Below the pieces are notes generated by a model that ran no database searches, was not told where the DNA came from, and saw only the letters and a list, made by a program, of their open reading frames with translations. Of a stretch of 64,000 bases of DNA, positions 49,775-59,776 are shown piece by piece; the stretch's first letter is position 1, and every line of letters starts with the position of its first letter. Origin of the DNA: Gemmatimonadota bacterium. Its GTDB lineage: Bacteria; Latescibacterota; UBA2968; UBA8231. The stretch covers positions 5,512 to 69,511 of the forward strand of contig VXOR01000008.1 of assembly GCA_009840005.1 (NCBI GenBank), written 5' to 3'. Both the position numbers and the translations under genes were made by a program.

Positions 49775-51580
49775 TTAATCCAACAGGGAAAATCCGGTGT
49801 AGCCGAGTCGGTCTTCCGCGCCTTGTACGCCACCTTGGGGAAAGTACTCCGGCCAGCGCCGGCTGACCTTTTGCGCGGTTTCTTCGTCCGTTATCAGCTC
49901 GTCCGGGTAGCCGGGTTTCATGCGGCAATCCAAGACGATCGGCGGCGTATAGCAAGGGTGGTGGCGACGGAGTTGGACGGCGGCGGCATAGGTGTCGGCA
50001 GCCGGCTCAAAGCGGGTAAAGGTACTCCAAAGGAAGGTGACGTTTTTGGCGGTTACACTGGCGTCGTCAACCAAAAATACCAGCGGCCAAGCTGCGACGG
50101 CGCGGTCTTCGGCGAGGTGTTGGGCGTAGCCGGGATCTTCCGCGTACGCCGGGCCTTGCACCGCGAGGGCACCAGGGCAATAGACCTCAGCGGCGCGGGC
50201 ACCGCCGGGCAGATCGCCGCTGAATTCTGCGGGCAATTCGACGACTGGATCGCCCACGCCGATGAGGATTCCTTTGCTGCCTTGGTTCACGGCCGGTCCC
50301 GTGTAGTCGAGGGTATCCATGGCGAGATTGGCGATGACGAAAAGGTCGGTTGCGAGCTGCGCCCGCGCTAGGGCATACGCGAGCACCTGCCGGAAGTCGC
50401 CCAAGTCCAAGGGGCGATCGATTACGACCAAGAACTTGGTGAGGTTGAGCTGGCCGCCGTCCTCGCCCAAGATGCGAAAGGCGAATTTCATGGCCTCGCG
50501 CGGATAGCGCTCCTCGACGACGATAGCCGCCAGCGAGTGATAGCCGGTCTCGCCGTAGCTCCACATGGCCTTGATCGCGGGCATTACCAGCTTGCTCAAG
50601 GGTGCCATGAGCTGCTGGATGTAAGTGCCGAGGAACATGTCTTCCTGCGGCGGCTTGCCCACTACGGTAGCTGGGAAGATGGCGTCTTGGCGGTGGTAGA
50701 GGCGCTTGGCTTGGAGCACTGGGTAGGAGTGTTGCAGCGAGTAGTAGCCGTAGTGATCGCCGAAAGGCCCCTCGGGCTTGCACACATGCGGCGGCACCAC
50801 GCCCTCAATGGCGAATTCAGCTTCGGCGATTAAGGGCAGAGCGGAGCCTTGCACGCGGCGCAGGCGCTCGCCCTGCAACAGGGAAGCCAAAATGAGTTCG
50901 GGCAAATCCTCGGGCAAAGGCGCGATGGCCGCGAGGATCAGCGCCGGTGGCCCGCCGACGAAGATGACCAGCGGCAGGTCTTCGCCCCGTTGCTCGGCGA
51001 CGTGGTAGTGAAAGCCGCCGCCTTTTTGGATTTGCCAGTGGACGCCGAGGGTCTGGGAATCGTGGCGCTGGATGCGGTACATGCCGAGGTTGTGATGGCC
51101 GGTATCGGGGTGTTCGGTATAGACCAGCGGCAGGGTGATGAAGTGACCGCCGTCATCGGGCCAAGTTTTGAGCAGGGGCAGGCGCTCAAGATTGGGCGGC
51201 GACTGCACGCACTCGCCAACGGGACCTTTGCCGACGGTCTTCAGCCCGACCTTGAGCGCGGCGGGGATCAGGTTTTTGTGCGGCCAGAGCTTGCCCGGCG
51301 AAAGCGAGGGCAGGTCTTGCGCGAGTTGCACTAGCTGCTGGATAAACTGCTCCGGCCTAGGGCCAAAGGCCAGATCGACGCGCCGGGCCGTGCCAAAGAG
51401 ATTGGTGACGCAGGGAAAATCCGCGCCTTCGACGCGGGTAAAGAGCAGGGCCGGGCCAGCGGCGGCAAGGACGCGGCGATGAATCTCGGCGATTTCGAGC
51501 TCAGAGGAAACCGGAGCGTCAACGGTGACGAGTTCGCCTTCGCGGCGCAGAAGAGCGAGAAATTGGCGCAGGTTGTGCAT
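49775..51580 (-). CDS. UbiD-family (prenyl-FMN) decarboxylase
   Basis: A 601-residue UbiD-like enzyme: MHNLRQFLALLRREGELV, GGPPALILAAIAPLPEDL, FGDHYGYYS and the later SYGETGYHSLAAIVV (with Glu) fit the prFMN-dependent (de)carboxylase fold. The length is greater than canonical UbiD (about 490) and closer to aromatic-acid and phenolic decarboxylases. UbiD enzymes need prenyl-FMN made by UbiX, but no ubiX gene is in this window. It is divergent from the aconitase gene and upstream of an amidase gene, with which it probably shares a transcript. Confidence 0.88.
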   Translation of the reverse strand: MHNLRQFLALLRREGELVTVDAPVSSELEIAEIHRRVLAAAGPALLFTRVEGADFPCVTNLFGTARRVDLAFGPRPEQFIQQLVQLAQDLPSLSPGKLWPHKNLIPAALKVGLKTVGKGPVGECVQSPPNLERLPLLKTWPDDGGHFITLPLVYTEHPDTGHHNLGMYRIQRHDSQTLGVHWQIQKGGGFHYHVAEQRGEDLPLVIFVGGPPALILAAIAPLPEDLPELILASLLQGERLRRVQGSALPLIAEAEFAIEGVVPPHVCKPEGPFGDHYGYYSLQHSYPVLQAKRLYHRQDAIFPATVVGKPPQEDMFLGTYIQQLMAPLSKLVMPAIKAMWSYGETGYHSLAAIVVEERYPREAMKFAFRILGEDGGQLNLTKFLVVIDRPLDLGDFRQVLAYALARAQLATDLFVIANLAMDTLDYTGPAVNQGSKGILIGVGDPVVELPAEFSGDLPGGARAAEVYCPGALAVQGPAYAEDPGYAQHLAEDRAVAAWPLVFLVDDASVTAKNVTFLWSTFTRFEPAADTYAAAVQLRRHHPCYTPPIVLDCRMKPGYPDELITDEETAQKVSRRWPEYFPQGGVQGAEDRLGYTGFSLLD

Positions 51581-51671
51581 GGCGGCCTAGGGCGGCAGGT
51601 GGAAGGTAGGGTTGGTCTTGAATATATTTAAAGCCAAATTTTAAAACATCCCTATTTGCGAGAGGTTTTCC

Positions 51672-54347
51672 ATGACGGCGAGAAACGACAAATTCGGGGC
51701 GCGCACCCGGCTGGAATGCAGCGGCGGCAGCGGCGTCCTGTACCGCATTCAAAAACTAGAAGAAGATGGCGTCGCCGAGATGAGCCGGCTGCCCTATTCG
51801 ATCAAGATTCTACTAGAGGCCGCGCTCAGGCAGTGCGATGGGTTTGAGATCACCCGCGAGGATGTCGAGCGCATTGCGCGCTGGAGTCCCGAGACTGCGG
51901 GCAAGGAAGAAATTCCCTTCAAGCCGGCGCGGGTGGTGATGCAGGATTTTACCGGAGTGCCCGCGGTGGTCGATTTGGCCGTGATGCGCGACGCCGTAGC
52001 CGATTTGGGCGGCGACCCAGAGAAGGTCAATCCCCTGATTCCGGTTGATTTGGTCATTGATCATTCGGTGCAGGTCGATTACTACGGCATCCGCGAAGCC
52101 TTGGCCATGAACGCCGCGCGCGAATTCGAGCGCAACCGCGAGCGCTACGAGTTTTTGCGCTGGGGCCAGGAGTCGTTCGACAATTTTCGCGTGGTGCCGC
52201 CGGCCACCGGCATCGTGCATCAGGTCAATCTGGAATACTTGGCGCAGGTGGTGCAGGAGCAGGACGGCGAGTTCTATCCCGACAGCCTAGTGGGCACGGA
52301 CAGCCACACGACGATGATCAACGGCCTCGGCGTCCTCGGCTGGGGCGTGGGCGGCATCGAGGCCGAGGCCGTGATGTTGGGGCAGCCGATCTACATGCTG
52401 TTGCCCGAAGTGGTCGGCGTCAAACTGACGGGTGCCTTGCCCACTGGGACGACGGCGACGGACTTGGTGCTGACGGTGGTGCAGATGCTCCGTGCGCATG
52501 GTGTGGTTGGCAAATTCGTCGAGTTTTACGGCCCGGGCTTGAGCGAGCTGAGTTTGGCTGACCGGGCGACTCTCGCCAACATGGCCCCGGAATACGGGGC
52601 GACGATGGGCATTTTCCCGGTTGACGAGGAGACGCTGGCGTACTTGGCGCTCACTGGGCGCAAGAAGGCGGTGGTCGAGCGCGTCCGCGCGTACATGGAA
52701 GCGCAGGGCATGTTCTACCACGCCGAAACCCCCGATCCCGTCTTCAGCGAGCACTTGGCGCTGGATATGGCTACGGTCGAGCCGAGCTTGGCTGGCCCGA
52801 CGCGGCCGCAGGATCGGGTCGCGCTCAAGGATGTGCCGAGTGCCTTCGCCGATTCGCTAACGGACCGCTTTGAGGTGGAGGACAGCGGCAAAAAGGTCGC
52901 CGTCGATTTGGGCGAGCAGGGGGCGGTTGAGTTGGACCACGGTGCCGTGCTCATCGCTGCTATTACCTCTTGTACGAATACTAGCAATCCGAGCGCGATG
53001 GTGGGGGCGGGGCTGTTGGCGCGCAACGCGGCCGAGCGGGGCCTTTCGGTCCCGGCCTACGTCAAGACCAGCTTGGCACCGGGTAGCCGGGTCGTCTCGC
53101 GCTACCTCGACGCGGCCGGCCTTACCGAGAGCCTAGAAGCCCTCGGCTTTCACACAGTTGGCTACGGTTGTACGACCTGCATCGGTAACTCGGGACCCTT
53201 GCCCGAGGAACTCTCCACGGCCGTGGCCGACAACGATTTGGTGGTGTGTAGCGTACTCAGCGGCAACCGCAATTTCGAGGGCCGGGTCCACGCATTGACG
53301 AGGGCCAATTTCCTCGCCTCGCCGCCACTAGTCGTGGCCTACGCGCTCGCGGGCCGGGCGACGATCAACTTTGAGCGCGAGCCGCTGGGCCGCGACCAAG
53401 CGGGCCGCGAGGTATTCCTGCGCGACATCTGGCCCTCGCAGGACCAGATCCGCGATGCAATTGGCCGCTCGCTGACGCCGAAGATGTTCGAGGAAGAATA
53501 CGGCAATGCGTTCCGTCAGAACGAGACTTGGAACGCCATTCCCGTGCCCGAGGGCAAGCGTTACGCCTGGGCCGAGGAGAGCACGTACATTCGCAAACCG
53601 AATTTCTTCGACGGCCTCACCAAGGAAGTCCAGCCGATCCAGCCGATCCAAGGCGCGCGCGTTTTGGCCAAGTTAGGCGACAGCGTGACTACCGACCACA
53701 TCTCGCCGGCTGGTTCAATCGCCGTGGGCAGCCCGGGGGGCGAGTATCTCGCCGACCGCGGCGTCGAGCGCAAGGATTGGAACAGCTATGGCTCTAGGCG
53801 CGGCAACCACGAGGTGATGATGCGGGGCACGTTTGCCAATATCCGCATCCGCAACGAGCTGGTGCCCGGCGTCGAGGGGGGCTATACGCGCCACCTGCCT
53901 TCGGGCGAGCAGATGACGATCTACGACGCGGCGATGCGCTACATCGAAGAGGGCGTGCCTTCGATCATTATCGCGGGCAAGGAGTACGGATCGGGTTCGA
54001 GCCGCGACTGGGCCGCCAAAGGCCCCTTCCTGCAAGGCGTCAAGGCCGCAATCGCCGAGAGCTACGAGCGCATTCACCGCTCGAATCTGATTGGGATGGG
54101 CATTTTGCCGCTGCAATTTTCCGCCGGTGAAGACCGCCACTCGCTGGGGTTGACCGGCGAGGAGACATACGATATCGAGGGCCTCGACGACGACCTACAG
54201 CCGGGGCAAGTGTTGGAGGTGGTGGCCAAGAGCGCTGCGGGCGAGAAGCGCTTTGCGGTGCTATGCCGGATAGACACCCCCGTGGAGATCAACTACTACC
54301 GCAACGGGGGGATCTTACACGCAGTACTCAGGCGGATGGCCGAGTAG
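51672..54347 (+). CDS. acnA: Aconitate hydratase
   Basis: An 891-residue AcnA/IRP-type aconitase, the normal length. The [4Fe-4S] cysteines are C434 (SCTNTSNPS) and C500/C503 ([10 protein letters not shown]). The N-terminal [19 protein letters not shown] and C-terminal swivelling-domain [16 protein letters not shown] are also typical. It interconverts citrate and isocitrate in the TCA cycle, cytosolic. It is a stand-alone gene with no other TCA genes nearby. Its ATG lies in a 91-base gap divergent from the decarboxylase. Confidence 0.98.
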   Translation: MTARNDKFGARTRLECSGGSGVLYRIQKLEEDGVAEMSRLPYSIKILLEAALRQCDGFEITREDVERIARWSPETAGKEEIPFKPARVVMQDFTGVPAVVDLAVMRDAVADLGGDPEKVNPLIPVDLVIDHSVQVDYYGIREALAMNAAREFERNRERYEFLRWGQESFDNFRVVPPATGIVHQVNLEYLAQVVQEQDGEFYPDSLVGTDSHTTMINGLGVLGWGVGGIEAEAVMLGQPIYMLLPEVVGVKLTGALPTGTTATDLVLTVVQMLRAHGVVGKFVEFYGPGLSELSLADRATLANMAPEYGATMGIFPVDEETLAYLALTGRKKAVVERVRAYMEAQGMFYHAETPDPVFSEHLALDMATVEPSLAGPTRPQDRVALKDVPSAFADSLTDRFEVEDSGKKVAVDLGEQGAVELDHGAVLIAAITSCTNTSNPSAMVGAGLLARNAAERGLSVPAYVKTSLAPGSRVVSRYLDAAGLTESLEALGFHTVGYGCTTCIGNSGPLPEELSTAVADNDLVVCSVLSGNRNFEGRVHALTRANFLASPPLVVAYALAGRATINFEREPLGRDQAGREVFLRDIWPSQDQIRDAIGRSLTPKMFEEEYGNAFRQNETWNAIPVPEGKRYAWAEESTYIRKPNFFDGLTKEVQPIQPIQGARVLAKLGDSVTTDHISPAGSIAVGSPGGEYLADRGVERKDWNSYGSRRGNHEVMMRGTFANIRIRNELVPGVEGGYTRHLPSGEQMTIYDAAMRYIEEGVPSIIIAGKEYGSGSSRDWAAKGPFLQGVKAAIAESYERIHRSNLIGMGILPLQFSAGEDRHSLGLTGEETYDIEGLDDDLQPGQVLEVVAKSAAGEKRFAVLCRIDTPVEINYYRNGGILHAVLRRMAE

Positions 54348-54353
54348 GCTGGG

Positions 54354-54379
54354 AGTGGTCAGTGATTAGTGGTCAGTGG
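54354..54379. repeat. Degenerate AGTGGTCAGTGAT heptamer repeat
   Basis: AGTGGTCAGTGATTAGTGGTC follows directly on the aconitase stop. It resembles 4153-4165 (AGTGGTTAGTGAT) and the complement of the ACTAACC array, so the same repeat family occurs at two places 50 kb apart, both between a stop and the next start. Confidence 0.65.
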
Positions 54380-54425
54380 CTTGTCCCCGCCCGGCCCAAT
54401 TGGCCGCTGACGAGGAGTAATTTCT

Positions 54426-55667
54426 ATGAGTTCTTTTGACGTTAAAGACGTCTTACGCACCGTGCTACACGTGCCGTTCCACGAGCGCTGCGCCGATACC
54501 ATGGAAGTCTATGGGCCGGGTTGGTCCATCGTCGAATTGATCGAAGTGGAGACCGAGGGCGGCGTTGTCGGCATCGGCGAGACGATTCAGGGATATACGT
54601 GGGGCCACTCGCGCGAAGCGCAGTTTGCTCGCGTGCGCGGCCGGAATGTGTTCGAGGTGCTGTGGGACGACTCCTTGGGGGCCGGCTTGCAGATGGCGCT
54701 GTTCGACGCGGCCGGCAAGCACTTAGGCGTACCCTGCCACCGGCTGATGGGGCCGCAGCACCGCGACGCCTGTCCGGTTTCTTGGTGGGCGCAAAGTATG
54801 CCGCCCGCAGCGTGGGCGGCTGAAGCACGAGCGGCCGAGGCGCATGGTTTTACCACCATGAAGGTCAAGGCGCGGCCCTGGTACGATATTGCGGCGCAGT
54901 TACAGGCTGTGAATGAGGCCACTTCTCAGCACTTCAAGCTAGACGCCGACTTCAACACCATGTTGCTGGGGGTTGACCAAGCCGCCCCGCTCATTGGGCG
55001 CTTAGAGCGAGACAACGCCTGTCTCGCCATCGTGGAGTCGCCGATTCCGCAGGACGATGTGGAGGGCAACAAGCTCCTGCGGCGCAAGATTCAAAGTCCA
55101 ATCGCCATGCACATAGGCCAGCCGCCGCCCATGACGGCGATCCGCGAGGGCGTGTGCGACGGATTTGTCATCGGCGGTGGGGTGAGCCGCGTCTTGAGCG
55201 ACGGCAACTTGGCTGAGCGGGCGCAAATGCCGTTCTGGTTGCAGATGGTGGGCACCGGCTTGACGACGACCTTTGCGGCGCACTTGGGGGCGGTGCTAAA
55301 TCAAGCGCGTTGGCCAGCGATTCCCTGCGTCAACATCTATTCGCACGTCTTGGTGCAGGAGTTCGCTGTGGAGGGCGGGCATCTGCGGGTGCCGGAGGCT
55401 CCGGGCTTGGGAGTCGAGTTGGATCGGGATGCTGTGGAGCGCCTGCGCGTTGAGCCGGATTTTGCGAAAGCGCCGGTGCGCCAAATACACGCCGTGCGCT
55501 GGCCCGACGGTCGGGAGTTGTGGGCACCGGGCGGAGGGTATCGGGGCGATTTCACCGCTGGCAAAATCACCGGTTTTTATCCGGGAATGGACCTCCAAGT
55601 GCGGCTCGACGACGGCAGCGAAGAATTTGATCGGGAGTACCGGGAGCGGTTCCCGGAGCGAGTTTAG
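54426..55667 (+). CDS. Enolase-superfamily protein with an altered metal site
   Basis: A 413-residue MLE/MR-subgroup-like barrel. The catalytic KxK (K146, K148 in MKVKARP) and first two metal ligands, D173 or D175 (KLDADFN) and E204 (IVESPIP), are visible. At the position of the third Asp/Glu ligand, the protein reads AMHIGQPPP (H229), followed by GFVIGGGVSR in place of the usual Lys. The start ATG follows GGAGTAATTTCT. It may use a His ligand, a different reaction, or be catalytically weak. It stands alone between aconitase and the small gene at 55.8 kb. Confidence 0.82.
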   Translation: MSSFDVKDVLRTVLHVPFHERCADTMEVYGPGWSIVELIEVETEGGVVGIGETIQGYTWGHSREAQFARVRGRNVFEVLWDDSLGAGLQMALFDAAGKHLGVPCHRLMGPQHRDACPVSWWAQSMPPAAWAAEARAAEAHGFTTMKVKARPWYDIAAQLQAVNEATSQHFKLDADFNTMLLGVDQAAPLIGRLERDNACLAIVESPIPQDDVEGNKLLRRKIQSPIAMHIGQPPPMTAIREGVCDGFVIGGGVSRVLSDGNLAERAQMPFWLQMVGTGLTTTFAAHLGAVLNQARWPAIPCVNIYSHVLVQEFAVEGGHLRVPEAPGLGVELDRDAVERLRVEPDFAKAPVRQIHAVRWPDGRELWAPGGGYRGDFTAGKITGFYPGMDLQVRLDDGSEEFDREYRERFPERV

Positions 55668-55758
55668 GACGTCACTTGAGCACGGCGACGACTAAGGGCG
55701 AGAAAGATAATAGGGTAGTGGTTGCGTTTGAAATATAAGGCTTGTTTTGGGGCACCCA

Positions 55759-55968
55759 CTAACGTTCCTTTCCGTACCACTTGAGACGCCATTGCCGAGT
55801 ATCATCGATGTTTCCGAAAAGGTTTTCCTCTACTTGGAAAAGTACATATCCATGCGTCTTCACATCATCTGCCAATGACGCAGCTTCTTCTATCGCCTCG
55901 CTCAGGGTTTCGGCTTCCACGATAACTTCAAACGATGATCGCTCTTGAGAAGATATAATTTTAGCCAT
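55759..55968 (-). CDS. Small hypothetical protein, 69 residues
   Basis: MAKIISSQERSSFEVIVEAE continues with a predicted helix rich in Glu and Ala (ETLSEAIEEAASLADD) and ends in RQWRLKWYGKER. GGAG precedes the ATG by about nine bases. It has the size and helical character of a small antitoxin or accessory protein but no recognisable DNA-binding motif. Function unknown. Confidence 0.55.
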   Translation of the reverse strand: MAKIISSQERSSFEVIVEAETLSEAIEEAASLADDVKTHGYVLFQVEENLFGNIDDTRQWRLKWYGKER

Positions 55969-56079
55969 CTTGGGCTCCTATACTTTGGGAATTGTTCTCG
56001 CCTGACCAGCGTCGAGATCATTTTAAAACCCGCCGTCAAGTCGCGGCAAGCAGCTAGACGCTGATGTCGCTTTAGTAGG

Positions 56080-56418
56080 TTACTTGAGTACGGCGACGGC
56101 TGCGCCCATAGTGGTGACGAGGATGCTAGTGCAGGCGATGAGCATGGCCATTAGCCGTGCGTAACGCGAATCGAGCTGTTTGGCTAAGCTGTCGATGCAT
56201 TCATTGGTCTCGGTGCGCAGGGTGTCGATGCGCCCGTTGGTCTGATCGATGCGTCCGCTTATTTCGGTGCGCAGGGTGTCGATGCGCCCGTTGGTCTGAT
56301 CGATGCGCTCGTGTATTTGGCGCACATCTTGACGCAGGTCCTGAATATCCTCGCGCAGGAAGCTCAGAGCGAGGGTGGATTCAGTGGGTTGGGCGGGCTT
56401 GGGCACTTGCTCGGCCAT
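56080..56418 (-). CDS. Coiled-coil protein with a C-terminal membrane segment
   Basis: A 112-residue protein starting MAEQVPKPAQPTEST; GAGGA precedes the ATG. Residues about 20-75 form a coiled coil with heptad-like repeats (IHERIDQTNGRIDTLRTE, then GRIDQTNGRIDTLRTE), and about 90-110 a single hydrophobic helix (MLIACTSILVTTMGAAVAV). Similar small proteins (DUF1640/DUF2730-like) are common in bacteria and lack known function. A longer frame from 56571 is less likely. Membrane-anchored, probably oligomeric. Confidence 0.72.
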   Translation of the reverse strand: MAEQVPKPAQPTESTLALSFLREDIQDLRQDVRQIHERIDQTNGRIDTLRTEISGRIDQTNGRIDTLRTETNECIDSLAKQLDSRYARLMAMLIACTSILVTTMGAAVAVLK

Positions 56419-56577
56419 GAGAAGGTCCTCTTTGGATAAATGTAAGCACTCCCCCCTATAAGCAAAAGGTAGGCCATGCTTGGCAGATGCCCGTTCCCTC
56501 TGGTAGAAGTATGTGCTGTATGCGCCGTGTTGTTGCTTGGTAGGAACGACGCTGTTCCTCAGAGGTAACAACGCTCC

Positions 56578-57117
56578 TCACTTGACCAATGCGGCAATTT
56601 GCTTGAACTCGGCCGTCCCCGCCTCCTGCAGCAGTTCAAATAGACACATTTCCACCGCCGTGATCTGTGCGCCAGCGGCCGCCATTCTTTGCAGTCCCAG
56701 CTCCTTATTCTCGGCTGTGCGCGAGGAGACGGCGTCGGCGACGACTTCGACTTGGTAGCCCGCGTCCAGCAAGTCGCGGGCCGTCTGATAGACGCAGATG
56801 TGGCTTTCGATCCCGGCCAAGAGAATCTGGTGTCGATCGCTCTGGCGCAGTTGGGTTTGGAAAGTGCTGAGGCCACAGGCGCTGAAGCAGGTTTTGGCCA
56901 GTGGCTCTTGGTCGGAGAGCAGGTCGGCGACCTCGGGAATGGTGGGGCCAAGCCCTTTGGGGTATTGCTCTAGCCATAGGATGGGCAACCTTAGGATCTG
57001 CGCGCCCTTGACGAGAATCTGTAGCTGGCGGTAGAGCGCCTCGCGCTCGTGCATCAGCGAGGCTAGCTTGCCTTGGATGTCGATGAGGACGAGCGCGGTG
57101 TGGTCGCGGCTGAGCAT
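56578..57117 (-). CDS. Isochorismatase-family hydrolase
   Basis: A 179-residue cysteine hydrolase with triad D13 (LIDIQGKL), K75 (LAKTCFSA) and C108 (ESHICVYQTA), the pattern of nicotinamidase/YcaC-like members. Start at 57117 overlaps the stop of the enolase-superfamily gene (TAATG), so it is co-translated with it. Such enzymes hydrolyse amides or similar bonds. Its coupling to sugar-acid dehydratase suggests a carbohydrate-derived amide, but the substrate is unknown. Confidence 0.9.
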   Translation of the reverse strand: MLSRDHTALVLIDIQGKLASLMHEREALYRQLQILVKGAQILRLPILWLEQYPKGLGPTIPEVADLLSDQEPLAKTCFSACGLSTFQTQLRQSDRHQILLAGIESHICVYQTARDLLDAGYQVEVVADAVSSRTAENKELGLQRMAAAGAQITAVEMCLFELLQEAGTAEFKQIAALVK

Positions 57118-58262
57118 TAGATGTACCCGGTCGAGCCGTCGGGACGCGTTGGGCTGGAGCGTTCCCAATGGATGTATTCGTTGTCGGCGATGGCTTCTTC
57201 GTTGACCTCGACGCCTAGCCCCGGTCGGTCTGGCCGCAGTTCCAAGTAGCCGTCTTTGGGCAGATAGGGTTCGTCAACCCAATCGTTCCACTCGGATTCG
57301 GTCGGCAGGAGGTATTCGAGAATTTTGAAGTTGGGTGCCGAGGCGCAGAAGTGCAGGTTGACGGCAGTCGCCAACGGGCCCATGGGATTGTGCGGGGCGA
57401 TGCTGATGTAGTGGGCTTCGGCAATGGCGTTGATCTTGCGCATTTCGAGCAGGCCGCCGCAGACGCAGATGTCGGGCTGGATGATGTCGGCCCCTTGGTT
57501 GGCGATTAGATCGAGAAACTCAAAGCGGGCGTAGAGGCTCTCGCCGGTGGCCAACGGCACCTGCATCTGCGACTTGAGGCTGGTCCACGCCGGAATGTGC
57601 TCGGGGCGCAGCGGCTCTTCGTAGAAAAAGGGGTCGTACGGCGCGAGGGCATTGGCTAGCTGCAAGGCGCGAATCGGCTCGAAGATCTTGGCGTGCGGGT
57701 CGAAGGCAAATTCCCAGTCGTCGGGACAGTTGACGCGCAATTCTTCAAAGTATTTGGCTGACGTCTTGCAGACTAAGCCCCAGCGATGGGCGTCTGGGTC
57801 GAGCCGATAGGGGCTAGTTTTGAAGGCGGTGAAGCCGTACTCTTCGTTCAGACGCCGGGCTTGGTCGGCGGCTTCTTTGCCGTCGCGGCCGCCGATGGAG
57901 CGATAGACGCGCACCCGGTCGCGGGCGTGGCCGCCCAAGAGCTGATAGACCGGGACGCCTGCGGCTTTGCCGGAGATGTCCCACAGCGCGTGGTCGATAC
58001 CGGAGATGGCCGACAGGCCGATCCCGCCCGGTGGAAAGCGAAACTGCTGGTGCAGCTTCATCATGATGAACTCGATCCGCCGAGGGTCGATGCCCTTGAT
58101 TAACTCAAAGCAATAATCGACAGTGGGGCCGACGGCTAGATCGGGGCCGATGGAGTAGGTCTCGCCCCAGCCGGTGATGCCCTCGTCGGTCTCGACTTTG
58201 ACCAAGACGCGCGGGCGGTTGCCAAAGCGGGCGATGATGGGGGTGATGGCGGTGATTTTCAC
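57117..58262 (-). CDS. Enolase-superfamily sugar-acid dehydratase (galactonate/mannonate-like)
   Basis: A 381-residue dehydratase of the mandelate-racemase subgroup. Metal ligands D188 (FDPHAK), E215/E216 (YEEPLRP) and E241 (ATGESLY), with H190 and C-terminal H291 (IAPHNPMGP) as acid/base, match D-galactonate dehydratase (DgoD)-like enzymes. Start is GTG at 58262 (MKITAITP), where similarity begins. It lies 11 bases from the GH88-like gene stop and overlaps the isochorismatase start, forming a three-gene minus-strand run. It would dehydrate the sugar acid released from polysaccharide. Confidence 0.9.
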   Translation of the reverse strand: MKITAITPIIARFGNRPRVLVKVETDEGITGWGETYSIGPDLAVGPTVDYCFELIKGIDPRRIEFIMMKLHQQFRFPPGGIGLSAISGIDHALWDISGKAAGVPVYQLLGGHARDRVRVYRSIGGRDGKEAADQARRLNEEYGFTAFKTSPYRLDPDAHRWGLVCKTSAKYFEELRVNCPDDWEFAFDPHAKIFEPIRALQLANALAPYDPFFYEEPLRPEHIPAWTSLKSQMQVPLATGESLYARFEFLDLIANQGADIIQPDICVCGGLLEMRKINAIAEAHYISIAPHNPMGPLATAVNLHFCASAPNFKILEYLLPTESEWNDWVDEPYLPKDGYLELRPDRPGLGVEVNEEAIADNEYIHWERSSPTRPDGSTGYI

Positions 58263-58273
58263 GGTAGGTCTCG

Positions 58274-59647
58274 CTATTGGAAGAAGAGTGGATAAGGGGC
58301 GTTTTCTGCTTCGCGTTTGATCAGGCTCATCAGTTCCATTGTGTGGTAGTCGCCCCACATGGCGGCCTCACCGCAGGGGATTTTGCGGTCTTGGGGCACG
58401 TAGTCCCAGCCATTGGGGCGATGGTAGATCGCGTGGAGAGTGATGCCTTGGTGTTGGGGATCGACGGCGAGATACGGTTCCTCTAGCAGGGCGCGGGCAA
58501 TGGTGAAGGCCGCAGCGCGATAGCGCGTTCCTTTCGCTTCGTCCCCCTTAGACAAATAGTAGTTGCCCAAGCGCAAATACCCTTGGCCGCAGATAGCCGC
58601 AGCCGAGCTGTCGAGCGGCTCGACGTCGTTGTACGGGTCGGAGGGCTGGTCGGTTATCTCGCCAAAGGAGGCGACTCCGGGCGCGCCGGTGTCCCAGAAC
58701 GGCACGCCGTCGGCAAAGCTGTTGGCGATGTGGAATTCAGCGGTGGCTAGGGCGGCTTTTTCCATGGTTTGCACGAGGTCGACTTTGGTGCCGAAAGGCT
58801 CGACGTCAGCCTCGCTGAGTGTGGCGAAATACTCTAGCTGCTCGGCGTAGCCCGTAAGCACCCACGACAGACCGCGAGTCCAAGTCGAAAACGGAGTGTA
58901 GCCCTGCTGGGTGCTGGGGCAGCGGTACTGGCCGTCGCGGGTGTTGAAGATGGATTCGTGGACTACGCGACCGGGTGTGTCAAACGCATCGCGCCCCTCG
59001 CCGTAGTACACGTTGAAACGGGCGTTGGTCTGGGCGTGTTCGATCAAGCGGCCGAGCAGGTTGATGCGCTTGTCGCCTTCGCCCATCAGCGCGTGGCCTA
59101 GCTGGTGCGCCGTCCCCAAGATGCGCAGCGAGCGCATGGTGTCGGAAAAGAGCGAATGCGGGCCATTGAAGGAGTGGATGAAGCCCGTGCCGTACGCGGT
59201 CTCGGTCCAGCGCGCGGCTTGCACAGCGCCCGACAGCTTGATGGCCAATTCGTAGAAGTCCAGCTCGCGCTGATCGTGCAGGATGCGGCCTTCGAGCATC
59301 AGGCGGCGCAAGTTGCCATAGGTGGAGAGGTTGTTAAAGCCGTGGTCGTGGACGCCGATGTGCGAGACGTGCGGCGCCATGTGCGCGATAGTGCGATCGC
59401 GGCCGAGCGCGAGGAAGCGCTCGTCGTCGGTCATGTCGTACTGGAGGATGGCGCAGCCGTATTGGAAGCCTTGGGTCCATTCGGTCCAGCCTCGGGTGGT
59501 GTAGCGCCCTTGCTGGGTGAAGACCGGGGTGCCGCGATCTAGGTCCCAGGTGCTATCGAGATCGAGGATCTTGGTGCCGGTAAGGGCTAAAAAGCGCTGG
59601 ATTGCTGGAAGAAGCTGTTGGGCGTTCAGGTCTTGGTCTGGTTTCAC
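58274..59647 (-). CDS. GH88-like unsaturated-uronyl hydrolase
   Basis: A 457-residue (alpha/alpha)6-barrel protein. VHDHGFNNLSTYGNLRR, FIHSFNGPHSLFSDTMRSL and STWTRGLSWVLTGYAE are typical GH88/GH105 signatures, with the catalytic Asp in the DTMRS and similar positions. These enzymes remove the unsaturated uronic acid from lyase products such as pectin, alginate or glycosaminoglycan oligosaccharides. No signal peptide is seen, so it works in the cytosol or periplasm on imported oligosaccharides. First gene of the minus-strand run. Confidence 0.88.
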   Translation of the reverse strand: MKPDQDLNAQQLLPAIQRFLALTGTKILDLDSTWDLDRGTPVFTQQGRYTTRGWTEWTQGFQYGCAILQYDMTDDERFLALGRDRTIAHMAPHVSHIGVHDHGFNNLSTYGNLRRLMLEGRILHDQRELDFYELAIKLSGAVQAARWTETAYGTGFIHSFNGPHSLFSDTMRSLRILGTAHQLGHALMGEGDKRINLLGRLIEHAQTNARFNVYYGEGRDAFDTPGRVVHESIFNTRDGQYRCPSTQQGYTPFSTWTRGLSWVLTGYAEQLEYFATLSEADVEPFGTKVDLVQTMEKAALATAEFHIANSFADGVPFWDTGAPGVASFGEITDQPSDPYNDVEPLDSSAAAICGQGYLRLGNYYLSKGDEAKGTRYRAAAFTIARALLEEPYLAVDPQHQGITLHAIYHRPNGWDYVPQDRKIPCGEAAMWGDYHTMELMSLIKREAENAPYPLFFQ

Positions 59648-59776
59648 GGGATGGTTCCTTTGATTTGGGCAGCGAGAAGATAGGAGGGGCGTGAGGGTGG
59701 GTCAATGTGGGTTGGTGGGGCGTTGGTCGCTTGCTTATTTTCCCTCGCCGCACAAACAAGGCCAAGGAGAAGTCAC

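Noticed and set aside
54426..55667. L-fuconate or galactonate dehydratase by homology
   Set aside because: The third metal ligand and general-acid motifs of these families are missing, so only the superfamily is claimed.
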